Source: Caldalkalibacillus thermarum (GTDB lineage Bacteria > Bacillota > Bacilli > Caldalkalibacillales > Caldalkalibacillaceae). From it: 64,000 bases of DNA. The position numbers were made by a program, and so were the translations under genes. The notes under the pieces were generated by a model, which saw only the letters and a list, made by a program, of their open reading frames with translations, ran no database searches and was not told the DNA's origin. Below, in pieces: positions 1 through 7,220 of the stretch. The DNA lies in the NCBI RefSeq assembly GCF_014644735.1, contig NZ_BMKZ01000001.1, positions 144,241 to 208,240 on the forward strand. The letters are read 5' to 3'. Positions within the stretch are counted from its first letter, which is position 1. Each line of letters begins with the position of its first letter.

Positions 1-222
1 TTTGTCAAACGTGTTGCGGAATTGACGTTCAGTCAGACCATACATATGGCGCAGTTTCTGCTTTTCTTGCAGCTGGATGCCATATTCGCTTAATTTTTTC
101 CTCTGGGTGGGACCATGTTGTCCCGGAGGATAAGGACGTTTTTGCAGCTCTTTGCCTGTGCCAGTCAGGGAAATTCCCAGACGGCGGCTGATTTTCCAAG
201 TTGGTCCTGTATAACGAGACAT
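1..222 (-). CDS. rpsD: 30S ribosomal protein S4, N-terminal part (cut by window edge)
   Basis: Translation of the minus strand from the ATG at 222 starts [19 protein letters not shown] and continues with the S4-typical ...YPPGQHGP.. and ..[18 protein letters not shown].. segments. S4 binds 16S rRNA early in 30S assembly and in Bacillus also represses its own mRNA. Only about 74 N-terminal codons lie in the window. A GGAGAGT ribosome site precedes the start. Upstream is a long structured leader with a strong promoter, as expected for an autoregulated rpsD transcribed alone. The identification is firm. Confidence 0.96.
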   Translation of the reverse strand, partial: MSRYTGPTWKISRRLGISLTGTGKELQKRPYPPGQHGPTQRKKLSEYGIQLQEKQKLRHMYGLTERQFRNTFDK

Positions 223-450
223 AAGTGATAACTCTCCTTCCACCATCATAGTCTAAAGATTGTGCACAAGTGGTGATCTCAGTCCTATAGCCATTTTGCT
301 TTCACACACCTTCGCCCCGATAGCTAAGGGTTACACGGTGCACCTTTTGAACAAAAATTCAGCCGCGGTTCAAAAGGAGCAAAATGGAGAGGGTTTCTAT
401 AGGCTGTTCACCCTGGCTATCTTTGCAGTCAATCTGTCTATTGATACACA
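223..450 (-). promoter_or_regulatory. rpsD autoregulatory leader RNA (S4-binding type)
   Basis: The roughly 230-nt untranslated leader of rpsD folds, on the minus strand, into nested long-range pairings: CCTATAG with CTATAGG (397-403 with 284-290), CCATTTTGCT with AGCAAAATGG (378-387 with 291-300) and CCTTTTGAAC with GTTCAAAAGG (368-377 with 343-352). The three stems nest into one long arm close to the start codon. Bacillus rpsD is known to be autoregulated through a leader that binds S4, and this is the same arrangement. I see the pairings directly; S4 binding is inferred. Confidence 0.75.
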
Positions 451-456
451 AAATTT

Positions 457-486
457 ATTGTATCCTTAGTAGAGTAGCAAAGTCAA
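457..486 (-). promoter_or_regulatory. rpsD promoter (sigma-A type)
   Basis: Read on the minus strand: -35 TTGACT (481-486), an 18-nt spacer, and -10 TACAAT (457-462), placing the start of transcription near 450, just before the structured leader. Confidence 0.75.
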
Positions 487-564
487 GGTTAAGTGAATAA
501 AAGATCATGATTTTTTTCACTGATGATGTTGTTTCTATGAATAAAAATATACTATGTTCTGAAA

Positions 565-604
565 ATTTGATATAATAATAATGTCTCTTATGAGCGAGCG
601 TTCA
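565..604 (+). promoter_or_regulatory. promoter and operator-like palindrome before the AtuA-type operon
   Basis: An extended -10 (TGATATAAT, hexamer 571-576) has no good -35. Immediately downstream, TGAGCGAGCGTTCA (591-604) is an imperfect palindrome (TGA-CG--CG-TCA), the shape of a TetR-family operator, placed where a bound repressor would block initiation. Which regulator binds is unknown; a TetR-family gene (refZ) lies 2 kb downstream. Confidence 0.45.
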
Positions 605-664
605 GTCATCATTGGTATGGGTGCTACATATTTTTGTAGGTAGCAAAAACGTTAAGATAATATC

Positions 665-680
665 TCGTAAGCGTTTACAA
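665..680 (+). promoter_or_regulatory. cre-like site (CcpA)
   Basis: The sequence around GTAAGCGTTTACA matches the cre consensus WTGNAANCGNWNNCAW at all but one position (C for T at 666). It sits between promoter and ribosome site of the AtuA-type operon, where CcpA could act as a roadblock. This would fit a catabolic operon repressed by preferred carbon sources; inference from one site. Confidence 0.45.
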
Positions 681-697
681 GTTAAGGAGGGATTGAA

Positions 698-2065
698 TTG
701 AAAATGGTAAGAGTAGGAGCCGGGCAGGGTTTTTATGGTGACACCATCTACGGTGCCCTGAACATGGCCAAATACGGCAATGTCCAGTATATCTGCTTCG
801 ACTGCCTGGCTGAGCTGACCATGGCCATCCTGCAGAAGGACCGGCAAAAAGACCCAAGCAAAGGGTACACCAAAGACATCACGGTTACTGCCAAGAACTT
901 GCTCCCTTATGTAAAGAAGAAAGGGATCAAACTGATCACCAACGCAGGGGGAATTAACCCTGAAGGCGCTAGAAATGAAGTGGTGCGCATGGCCAAAGAA
1001 ATGGGCATTACCGGGATTAGAGTGGGCATTGCTACCGGAGATAACATTTATCCTATCCTGGATGAATTGCAGGAAAAAGGCATCTCGCTGGCCGATTATG
1101 AAACAGGTGAGCCGTTCACCAAGTCTAAAGAGGAAATTTTATTTGCCAGCGCTTATCTGGGGGCCTGGCCCATTGTGGAATGTTTAAAACAAGGGGCCGA
1201 TATCGTCATTACCGGCCGCACCACCGATACAGCCCAGTTTTTGGCCCCTATGATCTATGAACTGGGCTGGGCCGAGGATGATTGGGATAAGTTGGCCCTG
1301 GGTGTGCTGCTTGGGCACTTGATGGAATGCTCCGGCCAGGCGACAGGGGGCAACTTCAGCGGAGACTGGTGGAACATTCCCAATATGGAGAACATCGGGT
1401 ACCCCATTGCGGAAGTGTATGCAGATGGGACGGCGATCATCACCAAGCCGGACAATACGGGGGGCAGAGTGTCCATCGATACCTTAAAGGAGCAATTTTT
1501 ATATGAAATTCACGATCCCTCCCACTATGTCACCCCTGATGTGATCGCCGATTTTTCAGCCGCCCGTTTTGAAGAAGTGGGTCCAGACCGGGTACAAATT
1601 TCCGGGGTGAAAGGAAAACCCAAGCCTCCTACCTTAAAAGCGATCATGGGCTATCCCAACGGGTATATGGGAGCGGGCATGATCGGCTACTCTTGGCCTG
1701 ATGCCTTGAAGAAAGCGAGAAAAGTGGATGAAATTATCCGCAAGCAGATTGAACTGTATGAGCTGAAGGTGAACGATATCCATACCGAATATATTGGCTA
1801 CAATTCGATCCACGGCCCGCTGGCCCATCCAGTGGATGAAGAACAGCTGAACGAGGTTTATGTGCGCATTGCCGTGCACACCGACACCAAGGAGGAAGCC
1901 GTTCAGTTTGGCCGTCTCTTTCCGCCCCTTGCCCTGAATGGGCCGCCGTTTGTGGGTGGACTGGCTAACATGTACACCGTGCGTCAGCTGCTTGGTTTGT
2001 GGTCCGTCTTAATCCCCAGAGCTGAAGTTGAATCCCGCGTCCAAATTAATGTGGAGGAGGTTTGA
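698..2065 (+). CDS. AtuA-family protein (DUF1446), acyclic terpene utilization type
   Basis: A 455-residue soluble protein opening with the family-typical VGAGQGFYGD and later TNAGGINP, the signature of AtuA/DUF1446 proteins. AtuA belongs to the Pseudomonas citronellol/geraniol degradation cluster, but its exact reaction is not settled and homologues occur in many short-chain acyl-CoA catabolism contexts. The TTG at 698 is chosen as start because AAGGAGG (684-690) sits 7 nt before it; the ATG two codons later would be too far. The downstream gene begins 3 nt after the stop and encodes the small AtuA-associated domain, so the two work as a pair. The operon is inserted between rpsD and refZ, which are near neighbours in B. 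subtilis. Confidence 0.85.
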   Translation: MKMVRVGAGQGFYGDTIYGALNMAKYGNVQYICFDCLAELTMAILQKDRQKDPSKGYTKDITVTAKNLLPYVKKKGIKLITNAGGINPEGARNEVVRMAKEMGITGIRVGIATGDNIYPILDELQEKGISLADYETGEPFTKSKEEILFASAYLGAWPIVECLKQGADIVITGRTTDTAQFLAPMIYELGWAEDDWDKLALGVLLGHLMECSGQATGGNFSGDWWNIPNMENIGYPIAEVYADGTAIITKPDNTGGRVSIDTLKEQFLYEIHDPSHYVTPDVIADFSAARFEEVGPDRVQISGVKGKPKPPTLKAIMGYPNGYMGAGMIGYSWPDALKKARKVDEIIRKQIELYELKVNDIHTEYIGYNSIHGPLAHPVDEEQLNEVYVRIAVHTDTKEEAVQFGRLFPPLALNGPPFVGGLANMYTVRQLLGLWSVLIPRAEVESRVQINVEEV

Positions 2066-2068
2066 ACA

Positions 2069-2431
2069 GTGGCCAAGGTGCAATTGCGTTATGTGGCCCA
2101 GGCCCGTTCTGGAGATAAAGGCAATACGTGTGACCTGGGCCTGTTTGCCAAAACCAAAGAAATGTATGAAGTATTTAAACGGGAAGTCACGCCAGAAAAA
2201 GTGAAAGCCCATTTTGCACCGCTGGTGAAGGGGGAGGTGAGCCGCTACGAAGTACCCAATGTTTATGCCCTTAAATTTGTCCTGGAAGATGCGCTGGGGG
2301 GAGGGGCACCGTCATCCTTGAGAACGGATAACCTGGGCAAATCGTTCGGCTCCAATCTGCTGCGGATGGAGATTGAAGTGCCGGATGAGTTGTTAACCGA
2401 GGAACATTGTATCCAAGTTCCTCCCCGTTAA
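2069..2431 (+). CDS. AtuA-associated small protein (C-terminal AtuA-like domain)
   Basis: A 120-residue protein beginning VAKVQLRYVAQARSGDKGNT; the ..ARSGDKG(N)... motif is characteristic of the domain that is either fused to the C-terminus of AtuA proteins or, as here, encoded separately straight after. It starts with GTG 3 nt past the upstream stop, with GGAGGAGG inside the end of that gene as its ribosome site, so translational coupling is likely. It presumably forms a complex with the 698-2065 product. A terminator follows at 2484-2512. Function at the biochemical level is unknown. Confidence 0.8.
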   Translation: MAKVQLRYVAQARSGDKGNTCDLGLFAKTKEMYEVFKREVTPEKVKAHFAPLVKGEVSRYEVPNVYALKFVLEDALGGGAPSSLRTDNLGKSFGSNLLRMEIEVPDELLTEEHCIQVPPR

Positions 2432-2483
2432 AAGTTGAGTGCCAACTCCCTAGCGGATGACCACGGGCATAACAACTGCCGGA

Positions 2484-2512
2484 AAGCGGGCTGTTTGACG
2501 GCCTGCTTTTTT
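2484..2512 (+). terminator. rho-independent terminator of the AtuA-type operon
   Basis: AAGCGGGC (2484-2491) pairs with GCCTGCTT (2501-2508) with one G-U pair, followed by a T run. Confidence 0.75.
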
Positions 2513-2611
2513 AGTTACTAAAACATGTGCCTGTGAACCAGTCTACCTCTGCTAAAGAGGCAGGCCTTATGCTAGAATGAAAGAGTGGATGAGCATGACA
2601 AGGAGGGACCC

Positions 2612-3235
2612 ATGGTGGAGAGCAGGGTACAGAAGAAGCCAAAGGAACGGATTAAACAAGCTGCACTGGATCTCTTTTATTACCAGGGATTCCACTCCAC
2701 CACTGTGCGCCAAATTGCCCAGAGGGCGGGCGTCAACCCGGCCATGATCTCTTATTATTTTAAGGGGAAGAGGGGACTCCTGGAACAATTAATGGTTCAA
2801 TTTTATGAAGAATACTTCAACGTGATTGAACAGCATCAAGCTGATGACATAGACCAGGGGCAGTTAACACCTTATCAACGTTTGCTGTCTACCCTTTCAG
2901 CCAGCTTTAATTATTTATTTGAACATTATCAAATGACACGGTTTATCTACAGGGAATTAACTATTGACTCGACATTGATCAGGGAAATTATGACGGTTTA
3001 CCTTGGCAAAGAGAAATATTATTATATAACTTTGTTAGAGGAGTTAAAACAGGCAGGTACTTTACGAAGCAATGATGTGGAAATGATTACTTTGCAGCTT
3101 TTAAATACATTGTACATGCCCTTTTTGCAACCCCAGATGATCCGCAAAGTGTATTATATTGAACCCCACTCCGATGAGTTTAAGCAACGTTATTTGGAGC
3201 AGCTAAATTTTTTTGTAGAAAATTGTTGCCGATAG
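2612..3235 (+). CDS. refZ: TetR-family DNA-binding protein, RefZ (YttP) orthologue
   Basis: About 207 residues. The N-terminal 60 carry a TetR helix-turn-helix (..GFHSTTVRQIAQRAGVNPAMISYYFKGKRGLL..), the rest is a helical ligand/dimer domain. In B. subtilis the gene in this position, near rpsD and ezrA, is refZ (yttP), whose product binds palindromic chromosomal motifs and helps shift FtsZ from midcell to pole at sporulation. The ATG at 2612 is preferred over upstream GTG 2585 because AAGGAGGG lies at 2600-2607. An extended -10 (TGCTAGAAT, 2570-2578) lies upstream, and an inverted repeat CCTCT/AGAGG (2546-2560) in the -35 region could be an operator. Assignment to RefZ rests on synteny as well as sequence type. 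Confidence 0.75.
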   Translation: MVESRVQKKPKERIKQAALDLFYYQGFHSTTVRQIAQRAGVNPAMISYYFKGKRGLLEQLMVQFYEEYFNVIEQHQADDIDQGQLTPYQRLLSTLSASFNYLFEHYQMTRFIYRELTIDSTLIREIMTVYLGKEKYYYITLLEELKQAGTLRSNDVEMITLQLLNTLYMPFLQPQMIRKVYYIEPHSDEFKQRYLEQLNFFVENCCR

Positions 3236-3361
3236 CAGGGATTTTGTATAAAAACATCGAAATAAAGGACATATTCTCGATCGGAAAAAGCTCTCAAACC
3301 GGATATGTACTTTAAATACAGCAGAGAAACAACAAGGGTTGATGAAGGTGGAGATCCTCCT

Positions 3362-5059
3362 ATGTGGCTGATAATAACGTTATTATTGATTATTTGTGTT
3401 TTTTTGCTCTATTTGGCAGGTTTGCTTTACCGCCGTCGGATTTACCAGCAGGTAGACAAGCTGGAACAGTGGAAAAACGATATTGAAAACCGTCCCGTCG
3501 CCGATGAATTGGCTCGTTTGAAAAATTTAAAACTGGCTGGTGAAACGGAAGCCAGCTTTGAAAAGTGGAAGTCACAGTGGGAAGAAATTGTGACCGATAT
3601 CTTGCCAGATCTGGAAGAAATGCTGATTGACATCGAAGATTATGCGCTGCGGTTCCGTTTGGTCACGTGCCGTCAGCTTTTACAAGAAGCGCAGGAAAAA
3701 TTATGGAGCGTTGAAGAAACGTTGGAAACGATCAAGGAAGAGATTGATCAGCTGACTGACAGCGAAACGAGCAACCGGGAAAAAATGACAGTGTTGCACG
3801 AGCAATTACAAGAGTTAAAGCGTTTATTACACAAACATGCCATGGGTCTGGGCATTTCCTATCCGGTGTGGTATGACAAATATAAGCAGGCTGTTGATTG
3901 GTATCATCAATTCCAGGAGGAACATAACAACGGCAATTATTTTCAGGCTCGGGAGTTGCTGAACAAGGTTGATCAGGCCTGTCAGGAACTGTACGAAGCC
4001 ATAGAGGTTTGCCCCAATATCATCCGCACCATCGAGCATGATATCCCCCGCAAGCTGCAAGAAGTTGAAGAGGCCATACAGGAAATGGAAAGGAAAGGGT
4101 ATCAGGTAAGCCACACGGGAGCCGAAGAGCAGCTGGCCGAAATGCTTAAATCCAAGCATCAAGTTGTAGCTTACATGCAAAACGGAGACATTGAGAGGAT
4201 GAAACACTGGCAAGACCATGTGCTTGAAGGGATTGAAGAAATCTATCAGCGTTTGGAACAAGAAGTGGAGAACAAGGCTTACGTGATCGAGAAATTGGGG
4301 CAACTGGATGACAAGCACGCGGCGCTGCTGGATAAATTTAATGAATTGAAACGCACGGTGTCCGAATTTAAACTGGCCTATTCCTGGGATAGCGAATGGG
4401 AAAGCAAACATGAAACATTGCAAAAAATGTTTAAGGCCTTGCAGCATACCTATGATGCTCTAAAAGTAGATCCCGAAAAAATGCATCAACTGTATCCTGC
4501 TTTGAAACCTGAACTGGAACGATATTTTAAACATTACGACCAGCTTTTGGAAAAAACTGCAGCCTTTGAAGAAGAAATTCAAACCATCCGTAAGGACGAA
4601 TTGGAGGCCAAAGCGGAAGCTCAAGAATTAAAGCGGAATCTGACTAAAGTAAGGGTCAACTTGCGTAAAAGCAATCTGCCTGGTCTTCCTGATCATGTAC
4701 AGTCCGGCCTGAACATTGCTGCCGAAGCCTTACAGGAGCTGCAGGCCTCATTAGAACAAACCCCGATTGACATGCATCGGGTTCAACATCAGTTGAAAGA
4801 GGCTAAAACACAAGTGCAGTCCATTTCCCAAGTTGCGTCGATTGTTATCGAGTTAGCCCAAAAAGCGGAGCAATTGATTCAGTTCGGGAACCGATTCCGC
4901 CGGGAGCATGCAGAAGTTAGAGAAATACTGGAAGATGCCGAACAGGCTTTCAGGGATTTGCAGTTCCAGGAAGCGGTTGAACTGGCGGAAGAAGCGTTGG
5001 ATATCGCCGACCGCAACTGGCGGAAGAAGCTTGAAGGGAAGCAGAGTGTTTCAGTGTAA
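3362..5059 (+). CDS. ezrA: septation ring formation regulator EzrA
   Basis: About 565 residues: one N-terminal membrane helix (MWLIITLLLIICVFLLYLAG) followed by a cytoplasmic region that is almost wholly coiled coil of spectrin-like repeats. This is the EzrA architecture and length (562 in B. subtilis). EzrA is a negative regulator of FtsZ ring assembly and interacts with division and wall-synthesis proteins. The ATG at 3362 follows AAGGTGGAG (3345-3353); the reading frame extends 19 codons upstream but those lack a ribosome site. It follows refZ, so two FtsZ-related regulators are adjacent. Firm. Confidence 0.93.
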   Translation: MWLIITLLLIICVFLLYLAGLLYRRRIYQQVDKLEQWKNDIENRPVADELARLKNLKLAGETEASFEKWKSQWEEIVTDILPDLEEMLIDIEDYALRFRLVTCRQLLQEAQEKLWSVEETLETIKEEIDQLTDSETSNREKMTVLHEQLQELKRLLHKHAMGLGISYPVWYDKYKQAVDWYHQFQEEHNNGNYFQARELLNKVDQACQELYEAIEVCPNIIRTIEHDIPRKLQEVEEAIQEMERKGYQVSHTGAEEQLAEMLKSKHQVVAYMQNGDIERMKHWQDHVLEGIEEIYQRLEQEVENKAYVIEKLGQLDDKHAALLDKFNELKRTVSEFKLAYSWDSEWESKHETLQKMFKALQHTYDALKVDPEKMHQLYPALKPELERYFKHYDQLLEKTAAFEEEIQTIRKDELEAKAEAQELKRNLTKVRVNLRKSNLPGLPDHVQSGLNIAAEALQELQASLEQTPIDMHRVQHQLKEAKTQVQSISQVASIVIELAQKAEQLIQFGNRFRREHAEVREILEDAEQAFRDLQFQEAVELAEEALDIADRNWRKKLEGKQSVSV

Positions 5060-5094
5060 TAAGGGGAATATAAAGGTCATATAGCTGTGTAGTA

Positions 5095-5121
5095 AAGGGA
5101 GCGTTAGGCTCCCTTCTTTTT
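5095..5121 (+). terminator. rho-independent terminator after ezrA
   Basis: Perfect stem AAGGGAGC (5095-5102) / GCTCCCTT (5108-5115) followed by CTTTTT. Confidence 0.85.
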
Positions 5122-5142
5122 GCAGGTGTCATATGTACCTTA

Positions 5143-5328
5143 GTGATCGACAGTGTGTGGATGGAGCCTAGATACCATCTGCCAACAGTTTATAGACAGC
5201 TTGCACATTTAACTGTGGTGGCCTTGTGCTTAATCTTTGCACTGGTTATTATTTCGCTGGGGATCATTGGGTTATCGGTCAAAGTTTTTGCCATTGAAAA
5301 TGTTTTAAAGGGACTGTCCAACGAATAA
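5143..5328 (+). CDS. small putative membrane protein, unrecognised
   Basis: A 61-codon frame from GTG 5143. One long hydrophobic stretch (about residues 20-50, LTVVALCLIFALVIISLGIIG...) predicts a membrane helix or hairpin. There is no clear ribosome site, and its last codons lie inside a perfect inverted repeat (5308-5346), so it may be a remnant or a chance frame. I do not recognise a family. Confidence 0.3.
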   Translation: MIDSVWMEPRYHLPTVYRQLAHLTVVALCLIFALVIISLGIIGLSVKVFAIENVLKGLSNE

Positions 5329-5346
5329 AGTTTAGGACAGTCCCTT
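5308..5346. terminator. 12-bp perfect inverted repeat, probable terminator for the selenoprotein gene
   Basis: AAGGGACTGTCC (5308-5319) and GGACAGTCCCTT (5335-5346) are exactly complementary. On the minus strand the stem ends in CCCTTTAAAA, and it lies 57 nt past the stop of the minus-strand gene at 5403, so it most likely terminates that gene. Confidence 0.65.
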
Positions 5347-5402
5347 GATCAATTTCACTATCAATGTATGATGAAAAGCGATGCTCCCTCATCATTTACT
5401 GC

Positions 5403-6110
5403 TTATTTATTGTAACTCGGGAAATGGATCTCGTGAATTTGACCTGGTTCTTGTTTGATGGTTAGCTGCTCCAAAGCAGCCATTAATACTTTGGTTTGGG
5501 TGTGTTTATCATGAGGTTTGCCAAGGGAATGGCCAAACTCAAATTGCATCGGGTGTATGGCCCGAGGCGGCCGCATTAAACTGGATTGTTCCACGTCAAG
5601 GGTGATCAGCGTGGTTGGAATCCCTTGTGCTTCAATGGCGCGTTGTACTGTGACCACAGTACGGTGACAAAGCGGTCATCCAGCCGTGAGCAGAACACCG
5701 TCAGCTTGGGAGCGAACCACTTCCTTGACTAGAGCTGGAATAGTTTCTTCATTTATTTTCTTTAATCTCATCGAGTAACCCATCATGGTGATATGTTTTT
5801 CGGCCAAGCCCTTAATCTCTCCATCTGCAGCAAGTTCACGGAGCCGGTCAATGGGGAAAACACAGTTAATGTCTTCCTTGGGGGCATCCGTATTATAATG
5901 TTCCTTTGGTGCTGCATGTGTCACAGTCAGCTCGGCAGAGTTGACATCACCCGGAATGATACGGAAGGAGGCATCACCTACAGTCGGATCAGTGTTGAAG
6001 GGCTCCTGATCTTTATGGTGCACCCCGGCCGTTGAGACAATCATAATGTTCATCTCATGTAACGGTTTGGGGTTTGGTGTGTACGGTATTGCTTTTTTGG
6101 CGATTTGCAT
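5403..6110 (-). CDS. selenoprotein of the glycine/sarcosine/betaine or D-proline reductase B family (in-frame UGA = Sec)
   Basis: A 235-residue protein if the TGA at 5678-5676 is read through. The first 144 residues (..VSTAGVHHKDQEPF.., ..DINCVFPIDRLREL..) match the GrdB/PrdB-type selenoprotein B family; after the UGA the same frame continues P-L-C-H-R-T and another 84 residues to a TAA. The result is a U-P-L-C redox motif (Sec145, Cys148). A hairpin at 5662-5645 has the features of a bacterial SECIS. Start ATG 6110 has GAGAGGAG upstream. Families of this type reduce C-N or C-S bonds or act as thiol oxidoreductases; the substrate cannot be told here, and no grdA, grdC or prdA neighbour is present. 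A PerR box and promoter lie upstream. The alternative, two pseudogene halves, is unlikely given continuous frame, motif and SECIS. Confidence 0.85.
5645..5662 (-). promoter_or_regulatory. bacterial SECIS element
   Basis: In the mRNA GUACUGU pairs perfectly with ACAGUAC around a four-base loop GGUC. The loop starts 21 nt after the UGA, within the known bacterial SECIS range, and the GGUC loop is the one found in E. coli fdhF. SelB binding would direct selenocysteine insertion at 5676-5678. Confidence 0.85.
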
Positions 6111-6162
6111 GATCCAACTCCTCTCCCTGGATTAATGATAACTGTAATCATCTCTATAAGAA

Positions 6163-6190
6163 ATTATATCAAATACAAAATTATAATCAA
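6163..6190 (-). promoter_or_regulatory. promoter of the selenoprotein gene
   Basis: Minus strand: -35 TTGATT (6185-6190), 16-nt spacer, -10 TATAAT (6163-6168). Confidence 0.65.
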
Positions 6191-6197
6191 TATTAAC

Positions 6198-6212
6198 TTA
6201 TAATTATTATAA
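6198..6212 (-). promoter_or_regulatory. PerR box upstream of the selenoprotein promoter
   Basis: TTATAATTATTATAA matches the B. subtilis PerR consensus TTATAATNATTATAA at every fixed position. It lies about 8 bp upstream of the -35 hexamer. The rest of the flank is AT-rich, which tempers the match, but a 15-bp exact palindrome is hard to reach by chance. Confidence 0.65.
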
Positions 6213-6267
6213 AATAACCAAATAACTTCTCGTTGTATGGAGTTACAGGATAATTAAGTGCAGTAAT

Positions 6268-6441
6268 GCGATCCCTTATCTTGAGGTTGCCCCAGGTCAA
6301 TTGAAGAGGTTTACCGGAGCGTATGACAATGCGAATAAGATCAGCGTGGCCATTCATGTGTATAAGCGTTGGGGATACGAGAGTAAGGAGATTACTGATG
6401 CGTTTGTGTTGGCACAGATCGCAAAGGGGGTTTTGGGGTGA
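6268..6441 (+). pseudogene. prophage RuvC-like Holliday junction resolvase fragment
   Basis: The frame reads ..IPYLEVAPGQLKRFTG.. then ..AIHVYKRWGYE.. and ..EITDAFVLAQIAKG.. before TGA 6439-6441. This is the C-terminal half of a RuvC-like crossover nuclease (E-V-A-P-x-x-L-K-x-F, V-Y-K-R-W-G, D-A-x-x-L-A motifs). The N-terminal half is missing and no start precedes it. Such genes occur in the replication module of Bacillus prophages, so this is probably prophage debris. Confidence 0.55.
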
Positions 6442-6708
6442 GGGAGAGTTATCCCAGTTTCAGGAGAGGGTGTTAAGTAAAATAAGATTGATAGATAGAA
6501 AAGTAGAAAGTAAGAAATCTAGGAAAAAAGAAAGAAAGAAATAAAAGTAGTGATCAGGATGCAGATGGAGATGAGCTTGATGTCAGATGATTGGGGAGAA
6601 GCTAATCTTATGCGGTTTAAGGATCAATACCAATGGCCCGGGATCGGATCACCGGGCGAATTGGGTTGCTTGTTCAAGGTTTGAAAGGAAGGGTTAAAAG
6701 GTGGCCAG
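6442..6708 (+). other. gene-poor stretch within prophage debris
   Basis: No convincing gene. A purine-rich run (about 6500-6545) is followed by a short frame (6550-6681, ending ..SPGELGCLFKV) without recognisable homology. It separates two pieces of apparent phage origin. Confidence 0.3.
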
Positions 6709-6930
6709 ATGGTGGCACAGGTTGTGGGTGGAATACCACAAAAGATCAATTCTGAGGATGGCAAAGAAATAGGGTATCACGGTTATGCTTTTTCGGACCA
6801 GGAGATGCTTGAGACATTGGATGAGTTGGGGGTCACGCCGGAAAATGCAACTTATTTGGCTATTATGAGGCCAGGCGATGAGGATTTTACAGAGTTTGAT
6901 CCTTCCCTTTTGTATGCATTGATCAATTGA
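6709..6930 (+). CDS. small hypothetical protein, probable prophage remnant
   Basis: 73 codons (MVAQVVGGIPQKINSEDGKE..), acidic and soluble. Upstream AAGGTGG is a weak ribosome site. I do not recognise a family. It lies between a RuvC-like fragment and an ArpU-like short frame, so a phage origin is likely. Confidence 0.4.
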   Translation: MVAQVVGGIPQKINSEDGKEIGYHGYAFSDQEMLETLDELGVTPENATYLAIMRPGDEDFTEFDPSLLYALIN

Positions 6931-6942
6931 GGAGCTGATCAG

Positions 6943-7065
6943 GTGATCGCTACGCGTGACAGGTGGACAACCAAGAAGAAAGCGCTAAAGATCAGGGCCA
7001 TTGAGCATCACCTTCGCAATTACAAGACATATAAGGCGGGGATCAAGAATTTTGAAGGCAGTTAG
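6943..7065 (+). pseudogene. ArpU-like phage protein, short fragment
   Basis: A 40-residue frame from GTG 6943 ending ..IEHHLRNYKTYKAGIKNFEGS. The pattern L-R-N-Y-K-x-Y-K-A-x-I-x-N resembles the N-terminal part of ArpU-type phage late regulators, which are normally about 130-180 residues. It is truncated by a TAG. Tentative. Confidence 0.35.
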
Positions 7066-7220
7066 AGTATATCATGCCCGGTTGTACAGCCAATTATGAG
7101 TTTATCGGCCAGGGGAAGCTGGGTGTTTAGGGAGAACCCGGCATTTTTTTGGGAAATGCTGGTCTGTATTTTTTGACTTTGATATAATCGTGCCTGAAAA
7201 AATTGGTAGGGGGCATTGAT

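Noticed and set aside
3827..4447. 206-codon minus-strand frame
   Set aside because: Antisense to ezrA; long only because the coiled-coil codons lack stops on the other strand.
5403..5657. Separate 84-codon gene downstream of the UGA
   Set aside because: It starts inside the SECIS, lacks a ribosome site and continues the upstream frame exactly, so it is the C-terminal part of the selenoprotein.
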